From positions 4,092,001 through 4,156,000 of the forward strand of contig NZ_CP150170.1 of the NCBI RefSeq assembly GCF_037963865.1: a stretch of DNA of 64,000 nucleotides, read 5' to 3'. This document shows positions 1 to 10,120 of the stretch, one piece after another. The position numbers were made by a program, and so were the translations under genes. Every line of letters begins with the position of its first letter. Within the stretch, counting starts at the first letter, position 1. Under the pieces are notes generated by a model. That model did not search any database. It saw only the letters and a program-made list of their open reading frames with translations, and was not told where the DNA came from. This stretch comes from Paenibacillus sp. FSL R10-2734. Its GTDB lineage: Bacteria; Bacillota; Bacilli; Paenibacillales; Paenibacillaceae.

Positions 1-3000
1 CCGGCATCTGGAGAATTCAGGCTAACCGTTACGGGCTGGGTATACCAGCCGTCAGTGCCATCCGGTTCTGCCGGCTCGATTACTGCTGTCGTTTCTGGAG
101 CGGTCCGGTCAATCTGCGTAAACTTGATATCGTCGAACCAGATTTCACTGAATCCACCTACATAAAGACCTACCGTTCCCGATGCATTATGAGTGGGATT
201 CGAACCCTGCAATCTCAGCTCACCGTTAAGGTACACACTGATCTCGGAGCCATCGACCAAAATGCGCAGCGTATACTCCGTATCCGGCTGCAGATCAACA
301 TTAGGCAGGTTCACTGTCTTCAAAGCGGTCCATGCCGAATTGTAAAGAATCCATTGCGAAGTGCCGTCCGCCAGTTTCTTGTAGGCGACTTTGCCCGAGT
401 TGCTAGAGATGGCGCGATCATACACGTAGAGTGTTCCTAACTCCGGCATAATCGTTGGGGTCTTCAGTGTAAAGGTCAGATCATAATCCGAAAATTGCTT
501 TGAGTGCAGAGCGGATGCGCCTTTGAGCAACTTATATTTCTTATTGCTGTTCACCGTAACAATACTGCGATTCGGATCTACGGGCCAACCGCCGGCCCCC
601 GAATCAAAATTCGTAAACAGCATTACATCCGATACATGAATCTGGACGGAAGCTGTAGCATACGGATTATCAACCGAAGTCACTGTAATAACTGCTTCGC
701 CCGTGCTAAGAGCAGTGACCAAGCCGTTAGTATCGACAGAGGCAACGTTAGGTTGTGATGATTGCCAGACCACATCTCGGTTAACGGCATCTGATGGGTC
801 AAATTGGACTGGAAACAGATGCTGCTCGCCTGCCACCATATTGATGCTGCTCTCTCCGAGCAGCAATCCTGACAGCTCTGTCTTAGGAACGTTGAAGCGG
901 ATATCATCAAACCACAGCTCGCTGAAGCCACCGGCGTAAAATCCTACCTTACCAGAGGCGTTGAACGTCGGATCAGTAACCTTTAGCTTAAGCTTGTTAT
1001 TGAGATAGACGCTAATGTCTGCGCCTTTGACGATGATCTTCACGTTATACAAAGTATTCGGCTGCAGATCGGGGGCAGACAGTTTGTTCTGCTTGACGGT
1101 AGCCCAAACGGAGTTATAAAGAACCCATTCGGAGGTTCCGTCCGCATATTTACGATACCCGATCCGGCCTCCGTTGCCACTCGTATTCAGTCGATCAAAC
1201 ACATAGAACGTAGCTGCATCAGGTATTACCTGTGGCGTCTTCAATTTAAAGGTCAACTCATAATCGGTATAATCATTTTCATTCAGAGTCGTTGCTCCTT
1301 TAAGCAGCTTATACATGTGGTTACCGCCCTCAACCTCGACAATGCTGCGGTTCGGGTCGCTCGGCCAGCTATTACGTCCATTCTCGAAATTCGTATCATC
1401 CATAATGCCGTCCCCAATTTCGACGGTTACCTGCACCTCGTCACTGAACAGAGGGTTCTCGGCGGAGACAACGGTAACGGTGGCGCTCCCCAGATTAACC
1501 CCTTTCAGCTTGCCATTCGCATCCACCTTGACTACGGAAGGATTACTGGAGGTGTATTGCAGTTCTGCATTTGTCGCATTCCAAGGGAGAACCGCCGAAT
1601 ACAAGATATATGACTTCCCAATACCGATGGTTACGCTCTCGTCGTACAATTGAATACCCTGAACAGGAATGTTGTCAGGAGCCAGATAAGGACCGGCTTT
1701 GCCTATAATACCAATCTCGCTAAACGGGATCGCTTGGAAGCCCGGAATCTGCTGGAATACCTCTGCATCCGTCTGCAAATTCAGATTGCCACCCGCAAGG
1801 TCGACAAAGCCGGGATCATGATCCGTCACCCAGTTGTTCGCGTATTGAACCAGATTTAACTTGTCATAGGCTCCTTGCGCATTTGTGGTGCTGCTTCTTG
1901 TCCTTGTCGGGTTATAAATTACATTGTTCTGGAATGTGTTGGTATCAGGGTAATAGCGGTTTTCTGTGAAGAAATTTGCCAGCTCAGGATATTTCACCAA
2001 ATGCGGCTTCCCTTCAAAGTTGTTGTTACGTTCAAACAATGCATGCCATGGCTGCATGTAGTTCTTGGAGATCTGCTGCTCTGGTTTGTCGCCCAAATAC
2101 ATATCCGAGTATTCATACGGTACCTTGGCATCGATAAAGATGTTGTTGCGGGTGCGAATATGCGCCCCTCCGTTATTTAACACCGCAGAGTTTCCCATTT
2201 GGTCAAAAATATTTTCTTCTATAGTAATGCCCATGGTGAAGTTATCCGGATAGACGCCTTGGACGCCAGCCTTGCCTTCCCCGATATTATGAAAATAATT
2301 CCTGCGAATGACCGAGCCCCGCTCCTGTGGGGATGCGCCCAGATTCATATAGATGGCACCTAGATCGGAGAATGTTTTGCAGACATCATAAATGTTGTTG
2401 TACTCGACCAGATGATCGTTACCGAAGATCAGAAGTCCGGGATGAGGCGCGTCATGAATCTCGTTATGCGAGACCCGATTTCCGGCTCCAGTCAGGATCA
2501 CACTAGGGTTATAAGCCTTATGGTAGTAGGCAAAATCATGAATATGACTGTTCTCCACCGCGTTGTTGCCTGGCACCAGGGTTTGCTTATCCCCACCGTT
2601 CAGAATGACGCCCGTACCCCCGATATGATGGATATGGGAGCTGATGACTTTGTGATTTACTCCTGTTGCCTTAGCGAAATCGTTGTACAGCCACCGGCTT
2701 TGCGTATTTATCAACACCCCACCGTTCGTGAAATTGCGAATTTCGCAGTGAATCAATTGGATGCTGTTGCCACCCATAATGACCACTGCGGAGTCCCGGC
2801 CATTCTCCAAGGTTAGATCCTCGAAGTTTACATACGACGCATTGACGGCGTTAATCATCGGGGTCTTCAGCATGGTAACCGAAATTTCGGGCTGATTACC
2901 AGCAAACGAGGCTGTTGGCATAAAATAGAGATGACCTTGGCCGCGATCAATATAGTACTCTCCCGGCATATCGATCTCTTCCAACAGGTTCTGGGCAAAA

Positions 3001-3869
3001 TGGAAATCCGGGTACCAGTTGGTGAACAGACCGCTCATTTCTCCGTAAGCCAGTGTAATCGTTTTGCTGGTCGTGTCGATAGCGGCGATTTTGTTATATG
3101 ACCATTCCCAGCTGTATCCAAAAATCCCGTCCAACCAAATATCATCTGCCTGTGTCCAGAGATCCGGTCTTTCGTACGTGTACTTAAAGGTACCGCCACG
3201 AGTCTGCAAATCCGCACTGCTCCGTGTCGGACCGGGGTCAATAATGGTACCCATCTGGACCGTTCCTTTGTTAGGCCAGCGAGCGAGCGTCATGCCTTGC
3301 CCGTCGACATACAGCTCCATCGGGGGAACCTGACTAACATCATTGGCCTTGTAATATCCGTGCCGGCTTAACACACCGTAATCGGAAATGCCATGCTCTG
3401 CCAAGTCAACCTGCAATACCTTCGTTCTAGCCTCCGTGCTGATGATCCGATCCAAGACGGACTGTTCGGTGACCGGAGTGAACCAGCTCTTTTGCAGCTC
3501 CTGTGCACCATTAAGCCGCACACTTTCACCTGGATACGCTTTGTAGGTAATCCGCTTATCCGCCGTACCTGAATCCTCTTCCTCCAATAGGAAGCTTACA
3601 CTTCGATTATAAGTCCCGCCTCGCAGATAGACGGTAACGCCGCCTTCCGGCAGCCCGGAATCCTGCTTCAGCTGCCGAATAGTATCCCTGGCCTTCTCCA
3701 GAGATTGAAAGGGAGCTGCTTTCGTCCCGGGATTGTTGTCATTTCCATCAACCGATATATAGAAAACAGTACCAGAGCTCTCCGGTTCTTCAGCATACGC
3801 TTCCGGAACCGATAGCCCTCCCAATAACAAGACGACGACCCATAACACCAAGATCCCTCTTCTTATCAT
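1..3869 (-). CDS. Secreted right-handed beta-helix protein with Ig-like and duplicated jelly-roll domains (3' end beyond window)
   Basis: The reading frame is open from an ATG at 3869 to the window edge, about 1,289 residues, so the C-terminus is missing. AGGAGG lies at 3881-3886. A signal peptide (MIRRG... ending PEAYA) is followed by a 'YISVDGNDNNPGT' start and a long region rich in Asn/Gly and HIH-type turns (about residues 35-730), typical of parallel beta-helix polysaccharide-active proteins. A BIG2-type Ig domain follows at about 735-820, a jelly-roll domain at about 823-990, a second BIG2 at 990-1075, a second jelly-roll copy at 1083-1246, and the start of another domain (TAPETTAVIEP). 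The two jelly-roll copies are plainly homologous, both ending in GGFSE(L/I)WFDDI(R/K)F. It is the last gene visible in the binding protein-permease operon, so it is probably the extracellular enzyme that makes the transported sugar. The N-terminus resembles GH141 and related beta-helix families, but substrate and activity cannot be read from the sequence. Confidence 0.85.
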   Translation of the reverse strand, partial: MIRRGILVLWVVVLLLGGLSVPEAYAEEPESSGTVFYISVDGNDNNPGTKAAPFQSLEKARDTIRQLKQDSGLPEGGVTVYLRGGTYNRSVSFLLEEEDSGTADKRITYKAYPGESVRLNGAQELQKSWFTPVTEQSVLDRIISTEARTKVLQVDLAEHGISDYGVLSRHGYYKANDVSQVPPMELYVDGQGMTLARWPNKGTVQMGTIIDPGPTRSSADLQTRGGTFKYTYERPDLWTQADDIWLDGIFGYSWEWSYNKIAAIDTTSKTITLAYGEMSGLFTNWYPDFHFAQNLLEEIDMPGEYYIDRGQGHLYFMPTASFAGNQPEISVTMLKTPMINAVNASYVNFEDLTLENGRDSAVVIMGGNSIQLIHCEIRNFTNGGVLINTQSRWLYNDFAKATGVNHKVISSHIHHIGGTGVILNGGDKQTLVPGNNAVENSHIHDFAYYHKAYNPSVILTGAGNRVSHNEIHDAPHPGLLIFGNDHLVEYNNIYDVCKTFSDLGAIYMNLGASPQERGSVIRRNYFHNIGEGKAGVQGVYPDNFTMGITIEENIFDQMGNSAVLNNGGAHIRTRNNIFIDAKVPYEYSDMYLGDKPEQQISKNYMQPWHALFERNNNFEGKPHLVKYPELANFFTENRYYPDTNTFQNNVIYNPTRTRSSTTNAQGAYDKLNLVQYANNWVTDHDPGFVDLAGGNLNLQTDAEVFQQIPGFQAIPFSEIGIIGKAGPYLAPDNIPVQGIQLYDESVTIGIGKSYILYSAVLPWNATNAELQYTSSNPSVVKVDANGKLKGVNLGSATVTVVSAENPLFSDEVQVTVEIGDGIMDDTNFENGRNSWPSDPNRSIVEVEGGNHMYKLLKGATTLNENDYTDYELTFKLKTPQVIPDAATFYVFDRLNTSGNGGRIGYRKYADGTSEWVLYNSVWATVKQNKLSAPDLQPNTLYNVKIIVKGADISVYLNNKLKLKVTDPTFNASGKVGFYAGGFSELWFDDIRFNVPKTELSGLLLGESSINMVAGEQHLFPVQFDPSDAVNRDVVWQSSQPNVASVDTNGLVTALSTGEAVITVTSVDNPYATASVQIHVSDVMLFTNFDSGAGGWPVDPNRSIVTVNSNKKYKLLKGASALHSKQFSDYDLTFTLKTPTIMPELGTLYVYDRAISSNSGKVAYKKLADGTSQWILYNSAWTALKTVNLPNVDLQPDTEYTLRILVDGSEISVYLNGELRLQGSNPTHNASGTVGLYVGGFSEIWFDDIKFTQIDRTAPETTAVIEPAEPDGTDGWYTQPVTVSLNSPDA

Positions 3870-3925
3870 GCTTCTGAATTCCTCCTTATCAGGATGATTC
3901 TTCATAAACTACGTTATTCTTGTCC

Positions 3926-4795
3926 CTAGCCTTTTACCGATCCGATCATCGTACCTTTCTCAAAATATTTCAGTAAAAATGGATATACCACGATTACGGG
4001 TAAAGAGCAGACGACCACTGCCGCCATTTTCAGACTCTCCGGCGCGGGCGGAGTAATGTCCGTCGCCGTTGTAAATGCACCTAGCTGATCCTCGATTAGA
4101 ATTTGCCGGACCACTAGTTGCAGCACATACTTGGATTGGTCGGTAACATAAATCAGATTGTCCATAAAAGCATTGATGTGGTGTACCATCGACCATAACC
4201 CGATGGTTACAAGGGATGGGATCGATAGCGGCAGCATAATACGAAATAGAATGCGTAAATCCCGAGCCCCATCGATGCGTGCAGCTTCGACCAGCGCATC
4301 TGGAATCGAGCGGAAGAAGGAGATCATCACCAGTACCTGAAACGCATTGGCTGCTGTAGGAAGAACATACACCCATAATGAATTGAGGAGATGCAGCTCC
4401 TTCATCAACAAATAATGGGGCACAATCCCCCCGTCGAAGATCATCGTGAATAGCAGCAGCAGGACAAGCCCACGCTTCATTGGGAAATCAGGACGAGAAA
4501 GCGGATAAGCAGCACAGATGGTGACCAGAAGGGTTAACGCCGTCCCTACCACCATGCGAAATAGCGTATTGACATAGCCCGACCAGATCGCCGGATATTC
4601 CAGTAACTCCTTGTACGAGTTCAATTCGACATCTCGTGGAAAGAAGTGAAAGCCGCTCCGCAGCGCTTCACCCCGTCCACTAAAGGAGACAGATATGACG
4701 TGAATGAATGGGTACACAACGACGAGCGCTAGCAACAATAGCATGATATAAATGATGCCTGGGGCAATTTGATTTTTCCAGCCTTTGACCTTCAT
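3926..4795 (-). CDS. Carbohydrate ABC transporter permease, LplC/YtcP type
   Basis: This 289-residue inner-membrane permease belongs to the CUT1 (MalG-like) class. It shows about six hydrophobic segments, and the EAA loop that docks the ATPase is seen as 'EAARIDGARDLRILFRIMLPL'-type sequence at about residues 188-208. It ends in the family's GTMIGSVKG tail. AGGAGG stands just upstream of the ATG. It lies 19 bases after the partner permease and about 57 bases before the beta-helix gene, so the four genes form one operon. No ATP-binding subunit is encoded nearby; in Bacillota such systems usually share an MsmX-like ATPase. The imported sugar is unknown. Confidence 0.93.
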   Translation of the reverse strand: MKVKGWKNQIAPGIIYIMLLLLALVVVYPFIHVISVSFSGRGEALRSGFHFFPRDVELNSYKELLEYPAIWSGYVNTLFRMVVGTALTLLVTICAAYPLSRPDFPMKRGLVLLLLFTMIFDGGIVPHYLLMKELHLLNSLWVYVLPTAANAFQVLVMISFFRSIPDALVEAARIDGARDLRILFRIMLPLSIPSLVTIGLWSMVHHINAFMDNLIYVTDQSKYVLQLVVRQILIEDQLGAFTTATDITPPAPESLKMAAVVVCSLPVIVVYPFLLKYFEKGTMIGSVKG

Positions 4796-4814
4796 GACAG
4801 ATTACCTCCTGAAC

Positions 4815-5714
4815 TTACCATAGCCCGCTCTCCCCACGGCTCATCTTTCGTACAGTCAAATTGGCCCCAAGAATAAGCAGTAGACCCACAAGTGACTTGA
4901 ACAAACCAATGGCCGCCGTGTAGCTATATTGGAATTGCTGCAGTCCCACCCGGTAGACGTAAGTATCAATCACATCTCCAGTTTCATAGGTGACCGGATT
5001 GAGTAGATTAATGATTTGTTCAAAATTAGCACTTAAGAAGCCGCCCAGACTTAAGATAAACATAATCGCTATAGTCGGCATGATCGATGGAATATTAATG
5101 CGGATAATCCGCTGCCAGCGGTTGGCTCCGTCGATGATGGCCGATTCCTGCATCTCCGGATTAATTCCTGATAAGGCAGCGAAGTAGATGATCGAGCCCC
5201 AGCCCAAATCCTTCAGAATGGAGGTCGCGACCACGATGGAACGGAAATATTCCTTCTTACCCATAAAGAAGATCGGTTCCATACCGAACCAGCCCATGAT
5301 TTCGCCAGCAATCCCGGAGGTCGGTGAGAGGAAATAGATGATCAGTCCAGACATGATGACCCAAGATACAAAGTGTGGCAGGTACATCGTCGTCTGAATG
5401 AACCTCTGGAAATTGCGGGACCGCACCTCGTTCAGCAAGATCGCTAGAATAATTGGGGCCGGAAAAGCAAAGAGCAGCTGATAAATATTTAAAAGCAGTG
5501 TATTCTTAAGCAAGCGATAGAAATCGTTATTCTGGAACAGCTCCTGAAAATGCTGGAATCCCACCCATGGGCTTCCCCATATTCCATCTACCACTCGGAA
5601 ATCCTTGAAGGCGATAACTACGCCATATAAGGGGCCATATTTAAACACTAAGAAGAATGCAAAGGCGAAAAAAAACAATACAAGCAATTCTCCGTGTTTT
5701 CTAATCGTTTTCAT
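4815..5714 (-). CDS. Carbohydrate ABC transporter permease, LplB type
   Basis: This 299-residue inner-membrane permease is the MalF-like partner of the downstream LplC-type protein. It has an N-terminal membrane segment, a 'KYGPLYGVVIAFKDF' entry motif typical of LplB/YteP proteins, an EAA-type loop (ESAIIDGANRWQRIIRINIP) at about residues 190-210, and ends in GESGLW. The start is preceded by GAGGAAA. About 95 bases separate it from the binding-protein gene, and that gap holds a long perfect hairpin. It probably imports an oligosaccharide together with the lipoprotein at 5810-7402. Confidence 0.93.
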   Translation of the reverse strand: MKTIRKHGELLVLFFFAFAFFLVFKYGPLYGVVIAFKDFRVVDGIWGSPWVGFQHFQELFQNNDFYRLLKNTLLLNIYQLLFAFPAPIILAILLNEVRSRNFQRFIQTTMYLPHFVSWVIMSGLIIYFLSPTSGIAGEIMGWFGMEPIFFMGKKEYFRSIVVATSILKDLGWGSIIYFAALSGINPEMQESAIIDGANRWQRIIRINIPSIMPTIAIMFILSLGGFLSANFEQIINLLNPVTYETGDVIDTYVYRVGLQQFQYSYTAAIGLFKSLVGLLLILGANLTVRKMSRGESGLW

Positions 5715-5752
5715 ACCGCATTTCCTCTTCCTTCGAAACCGAAGCGCCGGAC

Positions 5753-5797
5753 CTATATCGCCCGCAAGAACCGTTATAGACTTTGCGGGCGATATAG
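5753..5797 (-). promoter_or_regulatory. Perfect 15-bp intercistronic hairpin between binding protein and permease genes
   Basis: CTATATCGCCCGCAA (5753-5767) and its exact complement (5783-5797) flank a 15-base loop. No U-run follows on the minus strand, so this is not a classical terminator. In this position (3' of a binding-protein gene, 5' of permease genes) such hairpins commonly protect the upstream mRNA and raise the binding protein to permease ratio; that role is inferred here. Confidence 0.6.
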
Positions 5798-5809
5798 CCC
5801 TAGCTCGGG

Positions 5810-7402
5810 TTATTTTTTAAACTGTGCTTGGTACATCTCATTCGCTTCCTTGGTCAGCTCGTCGCCGCCTTTGGCCTTCCACTCCGTTACGAATTTATCG
5901 AAATCGTCAAGCGGAAGCTCACCAGTGATGATTTGGGCAAAGTATTTTTGCATGAGCGCCGTCAGATCAGTCTTATACTTCCCATCGGAAGGCAGCGCTG
6001 AGAACAGCAGAGCATCGGTCCAATTCGGAGCAGAGGAATACTTTTTAATCGCTTCATTTACCTCCGGATTGGAATATTTCTCCCGATAAGCCTGGGTTGT
6101 AATGTTACCAAGCGAGAACAAGCGAATGCCGAGCTGGTCACGTTGTTCCTGCTTCTCGAAGCCCGGTAGGAACTTCGTCGCTCCTGAGGTCGCTCCGGCC
6201 GCCTCAAAATCCCATTGGGTGCCCTTTATCCCCAGATTGGTCATATTAATGGTCTCTTCGTCGCTGCTTTGTGCTCGTAGAATTTCGAACAGCTTTTCTA
6301 GCTTCTCCGGCTGATCTTTCACTTTGCTGCCGATCACGACAAAGTTGCTCTTGATCCCCCAATCCCAGGTGCCGGCCCCGCCAGGGCCTTCCGGATTGTT
6401 GCTGATCACCAGCTCAGCACCCGGGTTCAAGGATTGCATTTCTTTTATCGTAGACGAAGTCGGGAGTGCTGCCTTGCTAATTTGCTCCTCAATGACGCCT
6501 ATGCGATTGTTGTAGAGCTTCTTACGGTAGGAATCCTGTGTATCGGTAATGAATTCTGGATCAATTACACCGTCTGCAAACCACTGCCGTAGCTTAGCCA
6601 CAGCTTCCTTGGTCTCCGGCATAATGGAACCGTTAATGATTTCGCCGTTTCGTTCCATCCACATCGTTGGCTCTACACCAAACGCTCCGAAAATGGAATA
6701 GAATCCGGAGGACCAGGTTGAGGTTGCTGTACCGGTTAGGCCGTACGTATCCTTCTTCCCGTTGCCATCGGGATCTTTCTCGGCAAAGGCGTATACAGCC
6801 TTCTCAAACTCATCCAGAGTTTCTGGTGTTTTCGTAATGCCGACCTTATCCAGCCAATCCTTGCGCCAGAGCATAGTAAAGTCATATGGCTTCAAATCAA
6901 TAAACATTGGAATACCCCATAGCTGGTCATCAATCGTTACCGTTTGAAACAGCTTACTCTTCTCCGCAATATCTGCGGAATACTCGGGCATCTTCTCCTT
7001 CAGCATGTTAGGGTCAATGCTCATCAGTACGCCCTGGTTCTGATAAGCTACAACGTTGGAAGGATCGCCGAGCATAAAAATATCCGGAACCTCCCCGGAG
7101 GCAACGCTGGCATCCGTTACCTTCACCGGTTTAATCTTTACATTAAACTTCTCCTCCAGATATTTTTGAACCGGAGAGTCATTCACTACGCCGGCTGCCT
7201 GGAAATGAATCCCCCAGGTGATTTCCACCGGCTTTGCTTCTTTTACTTCCTCCGTGGCTGTTGGGCTTACATCTGGGCTGGCCGCTGTATTCCCTCCCGT
7301 ATTATTAGTAGTGTTGTTACCGGAGCTGCAGCCAGCAAGCATACTGGCTACAATGCCCGCTGCTAGAAAGGCATTACTGATCTTTTTAGTTCTTGTATGC
7401 AA
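5810..7402 (-). CDS. Extracellular sugar-binding lipoprotein (CUT1 ABC transporter)
   Basis: This is a lipid-anchored periplasmic-type binding protein of about 530 residues, the LipO/YtcQ class used by Paenibacillus CUT1 importers. The signal peptide ends in a lipobox (MLAGCSSG), followed by a Thr/Asn/Pro linker (NNTTNNTGGNTAA) and a large type-1 solute-binding fold. An upstream ATG at 7441 is open, but TTG at 7402 is preferred: GGGGGAG at 7410-7416 is correctly spaced for it and gives a normal lipoprotein signal. It is the first gene of the operon and faces the AraC regulator across a region with two cre sites. The ligand is unknown. Confidence 0.92.
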   Translation of the reverse strand: MHTRTKKISNAFLAAGIVASMLAGCSSGNNTTNNTGGNTAASPDVSPTATEEVKEAKPVEITWGIHFQAAGVVNDSPVQKYLEEKFNVKIKPVKVTDASVASGEVPDIFMLGDPSNVVAYQNQGVLMSIDPNMLKEKMPEYSADIAEKSKLFQTVTIDDQLWGIPMFIDLKPYDFTMLWRKDWLDKVGITKTPETLDEFEKAVYAFAEKDPDGNGKKDTYGLTGTATSTWSSGFYSIFGAFGVEPTMWMERNGEIINGSIMPETKEAVAKLRQWFADGVIDPEFITDTQDSYRKKLYNNRIGVIEEQISKAALPTSSTIKEMQSLNPGAELVISNNPEGPGGAGTWDWGIKSNFVVIGSKVKDQPEKLEKLFEILRAQSSDEETINMTNLGIKGTQWDFEAAGATSGATKFLPGFEKQEQRDQLGIRLFSLGNITTQAYREKYSNPEVNEAIKKYSSAPNWTDALLFSALPSDGKYKTDLTALMQKYFAQIITGELPLDDFDKFVTEWKAKGGDELTKEANEMYQAQFKK

Positions 7403-7465
7403 ATGAATCTCCCCCTGAATATAGGATATTGTGATCCGCACCCGGCTTACGAACCGAGCGTTAAT

Positions 7466-7480
7466 TGGGAGCGGTTACAT
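7466..7480 (-). promoter_or_regulatory. CcpA-binding cre site before the first ABC operon
   Basis: Read on the minus strand, ATGTAACCGCTCCCA matches the cre consensus WTGNAANCGNWNNCW at every position. It lies 64-78 bases upstream of the binding-protein start, so glucose repression of the operon is expected. Confidence 0.7.
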
Positions 7481-7654
7481 TTTTTACAATAGCTTCCTCC
7501 AGCCTAAGATACAATCCTCTCATCCCGTTCTTTTTGTGTTTTTGGCTTTCGAGGTTGTACTAAACGTATAGTGTTATTCCGTTTTTTGTATGTTTTTCGA
7601 TAATCTGCTGTCCTTAAATCACAAATTTGATATATAATTCACTGTAGAAGCATA

Positions 7655-7669
7655 TTGTAAACGCTACCA
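7655..7669 (+). promoter_or_regulatory. CcpA-binding cre site before the first AraC regulator
   Basis: TTGTAAACGCTACCA matches WTGNAANCGNWNNCW at every position. It lies just upstream of the ribosome binding site of the regulator at 7693 and downstream of a possible -10 (TATAAT, 7633-7638), a typical place for a roadblock cre. No good -35 was found for that -10. Confidence 0.7.
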
Positions 7670-7692
7670 TTACTAAAAGAGGGGGTGGATAT

Positions 7693-10038
7693 GTGGGAAC
7701 CTGGACTTTCAAGAACAACTCAATGTTCGTTAAGCTGCTCCTGTCCTTGACCGCCATCGCCGTAATCACCGTCGTGCTCATCACTACGATAACTTACAAG
7801 ATCTCGGCCGACAACAGCGTCCGTAATTCCATTATGTATAATCAATCCATCCAATCTCAGCAGCAAGAGCTGATTCACAAGGAATTAGCCACCATCAGAA
7901 ATGCCGTAAATAACATTCTCATGACAGAACCTTATTTGTACAAAATCATTAATGGCAAGCTATCCGTCAGCTCCCTTATCGATTTATCCGCCTTTATCGC
8001 CAAGCAGCAGCAGCTCAGCCCCTATATCGATTCCATCTATTTATATTATGATCCACTGAAGCTTGTCCTTTCGTCACGTCCCGAGGTGAAGGCCTCCTCC
8101 ATCTCTACCTTTGCAGATCGCTCCTGGCTTGATGTGTGGAATCAGGCTACCGAATCGCGAACCGTCTGGGTGACTGGCCGTGAAAACGGCTTTGCTGCTA
8201 AGCAACCGGCTGCCTCACTTCTTCAGAAAATGCCGCTAATCGGCCAAGTCGATGGTGCCATCGTCATCAATTTGAAGCTCGATCTGTTGTTCTCCGACTA
8301 CTTCAGTCATAACCGCAGCACACAGGGAAGCACTATGATCCTTGATCAGGACGGAGCGCTTCTCTTCTCTGAATCCACAGAAGCAAAGACGCTGCTAGGT
8401 CAGCTTGATGCAGAACGCATGACGTTGCCCAGCGGTTCTTACATCGAGAATTCTGAGCAAATCGTCACTTACACCACTTCGAATATGACCGGTTGGAGAT
8501 TCGTCGATATTACAGAACGTTCAGCCCTGCTGCACGGTATGAGTCGAATTAAAATTATTGTCTGGAGCGTCGCGTTAACCTACATTATTGCAGCTTTTGT
8601 TACTTCCTATTATTTGTCGCGAAGATTATACCGACCACTACAGCGTGTAATTTCCTATATAGCAGGCTCGGAGGAGACGGACCGAAACGAAGACCCACGA
8701 GCCGCACATCGCGGAGATGAGGCTGGCTTCATCAGACAGTCCTTCGAGCGGATAAGCCGCAATCGGGAACTCTTACTAAAGGAAAATCACCGGGTAGGTG
8801 AACTGCTCAGCGACAACCGAACAGCGATCAAAGAAAAGTATCTAAATGATCTAATTCAAGGCAGTAGCACAGAACCTACAGCCCATGAGTCAGAACATGC
8901 CGCAGAGCTATTGGGGCTCCGACTTGATTTCAACCGTTTCACCATCCTGACTCTCGAGCTCGAGGAGCCTTATCCAATCAAAGGTCCAGATGACACCTTT
9001 CACTTCCATCTGTTCCAATATGGGCTAATGGAAGAACTGAAGACGAAGATCGATGGAGAGCTCTTCGCCAAAGATAGCCGGAGGATCGTGATCGTTCTCT
9101 CTATTCCTCCCGAGGATGATGATAGCTTCCCATATGAACAAGCAGAAATGTTAAAGCAATATGTGTTCACTCGATATGAAATCTCCGTAACCATTGCCAT
9201 CAGCCGAATTCACTCTGGGAAGGCAGCGGTTCGTACCGCTTATAATGATACGCTGGAAGCCCTAAAGCTTAAGATCTACATTGGGAAAGGCGAGGTACTC
9301 CCTTACAGTATTCAGGATGAATGGAGATCAGAAGAAGGCGCCTATTATTATCCATATATATTAGAAACGAAGCTTCTACAGGCCTTGCTACAGACTGATA
9401 TGGATGAGTGCATCGTGGTCATCCGCGAAATCACTCGGGCCGTGCTGGAGCAGAAGCTGGGCAAAGCCAACATTCAGCAGCTGTATGTACAGCTTAGCGG
9501 AGAAATTGTTAAGACGCTTGTCCAGACCGGTGGCGAGCTGAACATGGTATTCGGCGAACGGCCACCATACACAGATGCGCTAGCGCGGGCGGAGACAGTG
9601 CAGGATATGGAAGAGTGCCTGCTCGCTATCTGCGGCAAGATCATCGATTATCACCGGGAGAAACGTTCCAAAATGACCGATGTAACTCTGCAGTTGGCGA
9701 CAGATTATATGGATAGCCATTATAACAAGAACATTACCGTGGATACGGTAGCGGAATACGTGCAGCGCAGTTCCTCCTATCTCAGCCGTATTTTCAAGGA
9801 GTCCAAGGGGATTACTCTCAACGATTATCTGATCCAACTCCGCCTCAAACGGGCTATGGAAATGCTGCAGCAGTCAAATGCTTCTATAGAAGAGATTTGC
9901 CGAGAGATTGGCTACGCGAATGTCAGCTACTTCAACAAAATGTTTAAAGCCAGAATCGGTCTTACGCCTGGCCAATATAGACATCAACAAGCAACCGACC
10001 AGCTTCTCGCTCAGGGTAAAGGGCCAGCGGCTAACTAA
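7693..10038 (+). CDS. Membrane-bound AraC-family transcriptional regulator
   Basis: The protein has 781 residues with a GTG start and AGAGGGGGTGG upstream. A membrane segment at about residues 13-34, an extracellular sensor region (about 40-285) and a second membrane segment (about 287-307) are followed by a cytoplasmic linker. A C-terminal AraC/XylS double helix-turn-helix occupies about 668-770 (ITVDTVAEYVQRSSSYLSRIF; IEEICREIGYANVSYFNKMF). This single-protein sensor and activator design is common in Paenibacillus next to CUT1 operons. It is divergent from the binding-protein operon, so it most likely activates it in response to an external sugar. Catabolite control by CcpA is suggested by the cre site at 7655. 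Confidence 0.92.
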   Translation: MGTWTFKNNSMFVKLLLSLTAIAVITVVLITTITYKISADNSVRNSIMYNQSIQSQQQELIHKELATIRNAVNNILMTEPYLYKIINGKLSVSSLIDLSAFIAKQQQLSPYIDSIYLYYDPLKLVLSSRPEVKASSISTFADRSWLDVWNQATESRTVWVTGRENGFAAKQPAASLLQKMPLIGQVDGAIVINLKLDLLFSDYFSHNRSTQGSTMILDQDGALLFSESTEAKTLLGQLDAERMTLPSGSYIENSEQIVTYTTSNMTGWRFVDITERSALLHGMSRIKIIVWSVALTYIIAAFVTSYYLSRRLYRPLQRVISYIAGSEETDRNEDPRAAHRGDEAGFIRQSFERISRNRELLLKENHRVGELLSDNRTAIKEKYLNDLIQGSSTEPTAHESEHAAELLGLRLDFNRFTILTLELEEPYPIKGPDDTFHFHLFQYGLMEELKTKIDGELFAKDSRRIVIVLSIPPEDDDSFPYEQAEMLKQYVFTRYEISVTIAISRIHSGKAAVRTAYNDTLEALKLKIYIGKGEVLPYSIQDEWRSEEGAYYYPYILETKLLQALLQTDMDECIVVIREITRAVLEQKLGKANIQQLYVQLSGEIVKTLVQTGGELNMVFGERPPYTDALARAETVQDMEECLLAICGKIIDYHREKRSKMTDVTLQLATDYMDSHYNKNITVDTVAEYVQRSSSYLSRIFKESKGITLNDYLIQLRLKRAMEMLQQSNASIEEICREIGYANVSYFNKMFKARIGLTPGQYRHQQATDQLLAQGKGPAAN

Positions 10039-10120
10039 TTCACAGAGACAAATGGCGTGACCCTGGTCGAACAAGCTGCATATGATGCTGATATAACGAA
10101 GCGAAATGGAGTTGATTCGT

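Noticed and set aside
7633..7638. -10 box TATAAT before the first AraC regulator
   Set aside because: No acceptable -35 at 16-18 bases upstream, so it is not listed as a promoter.
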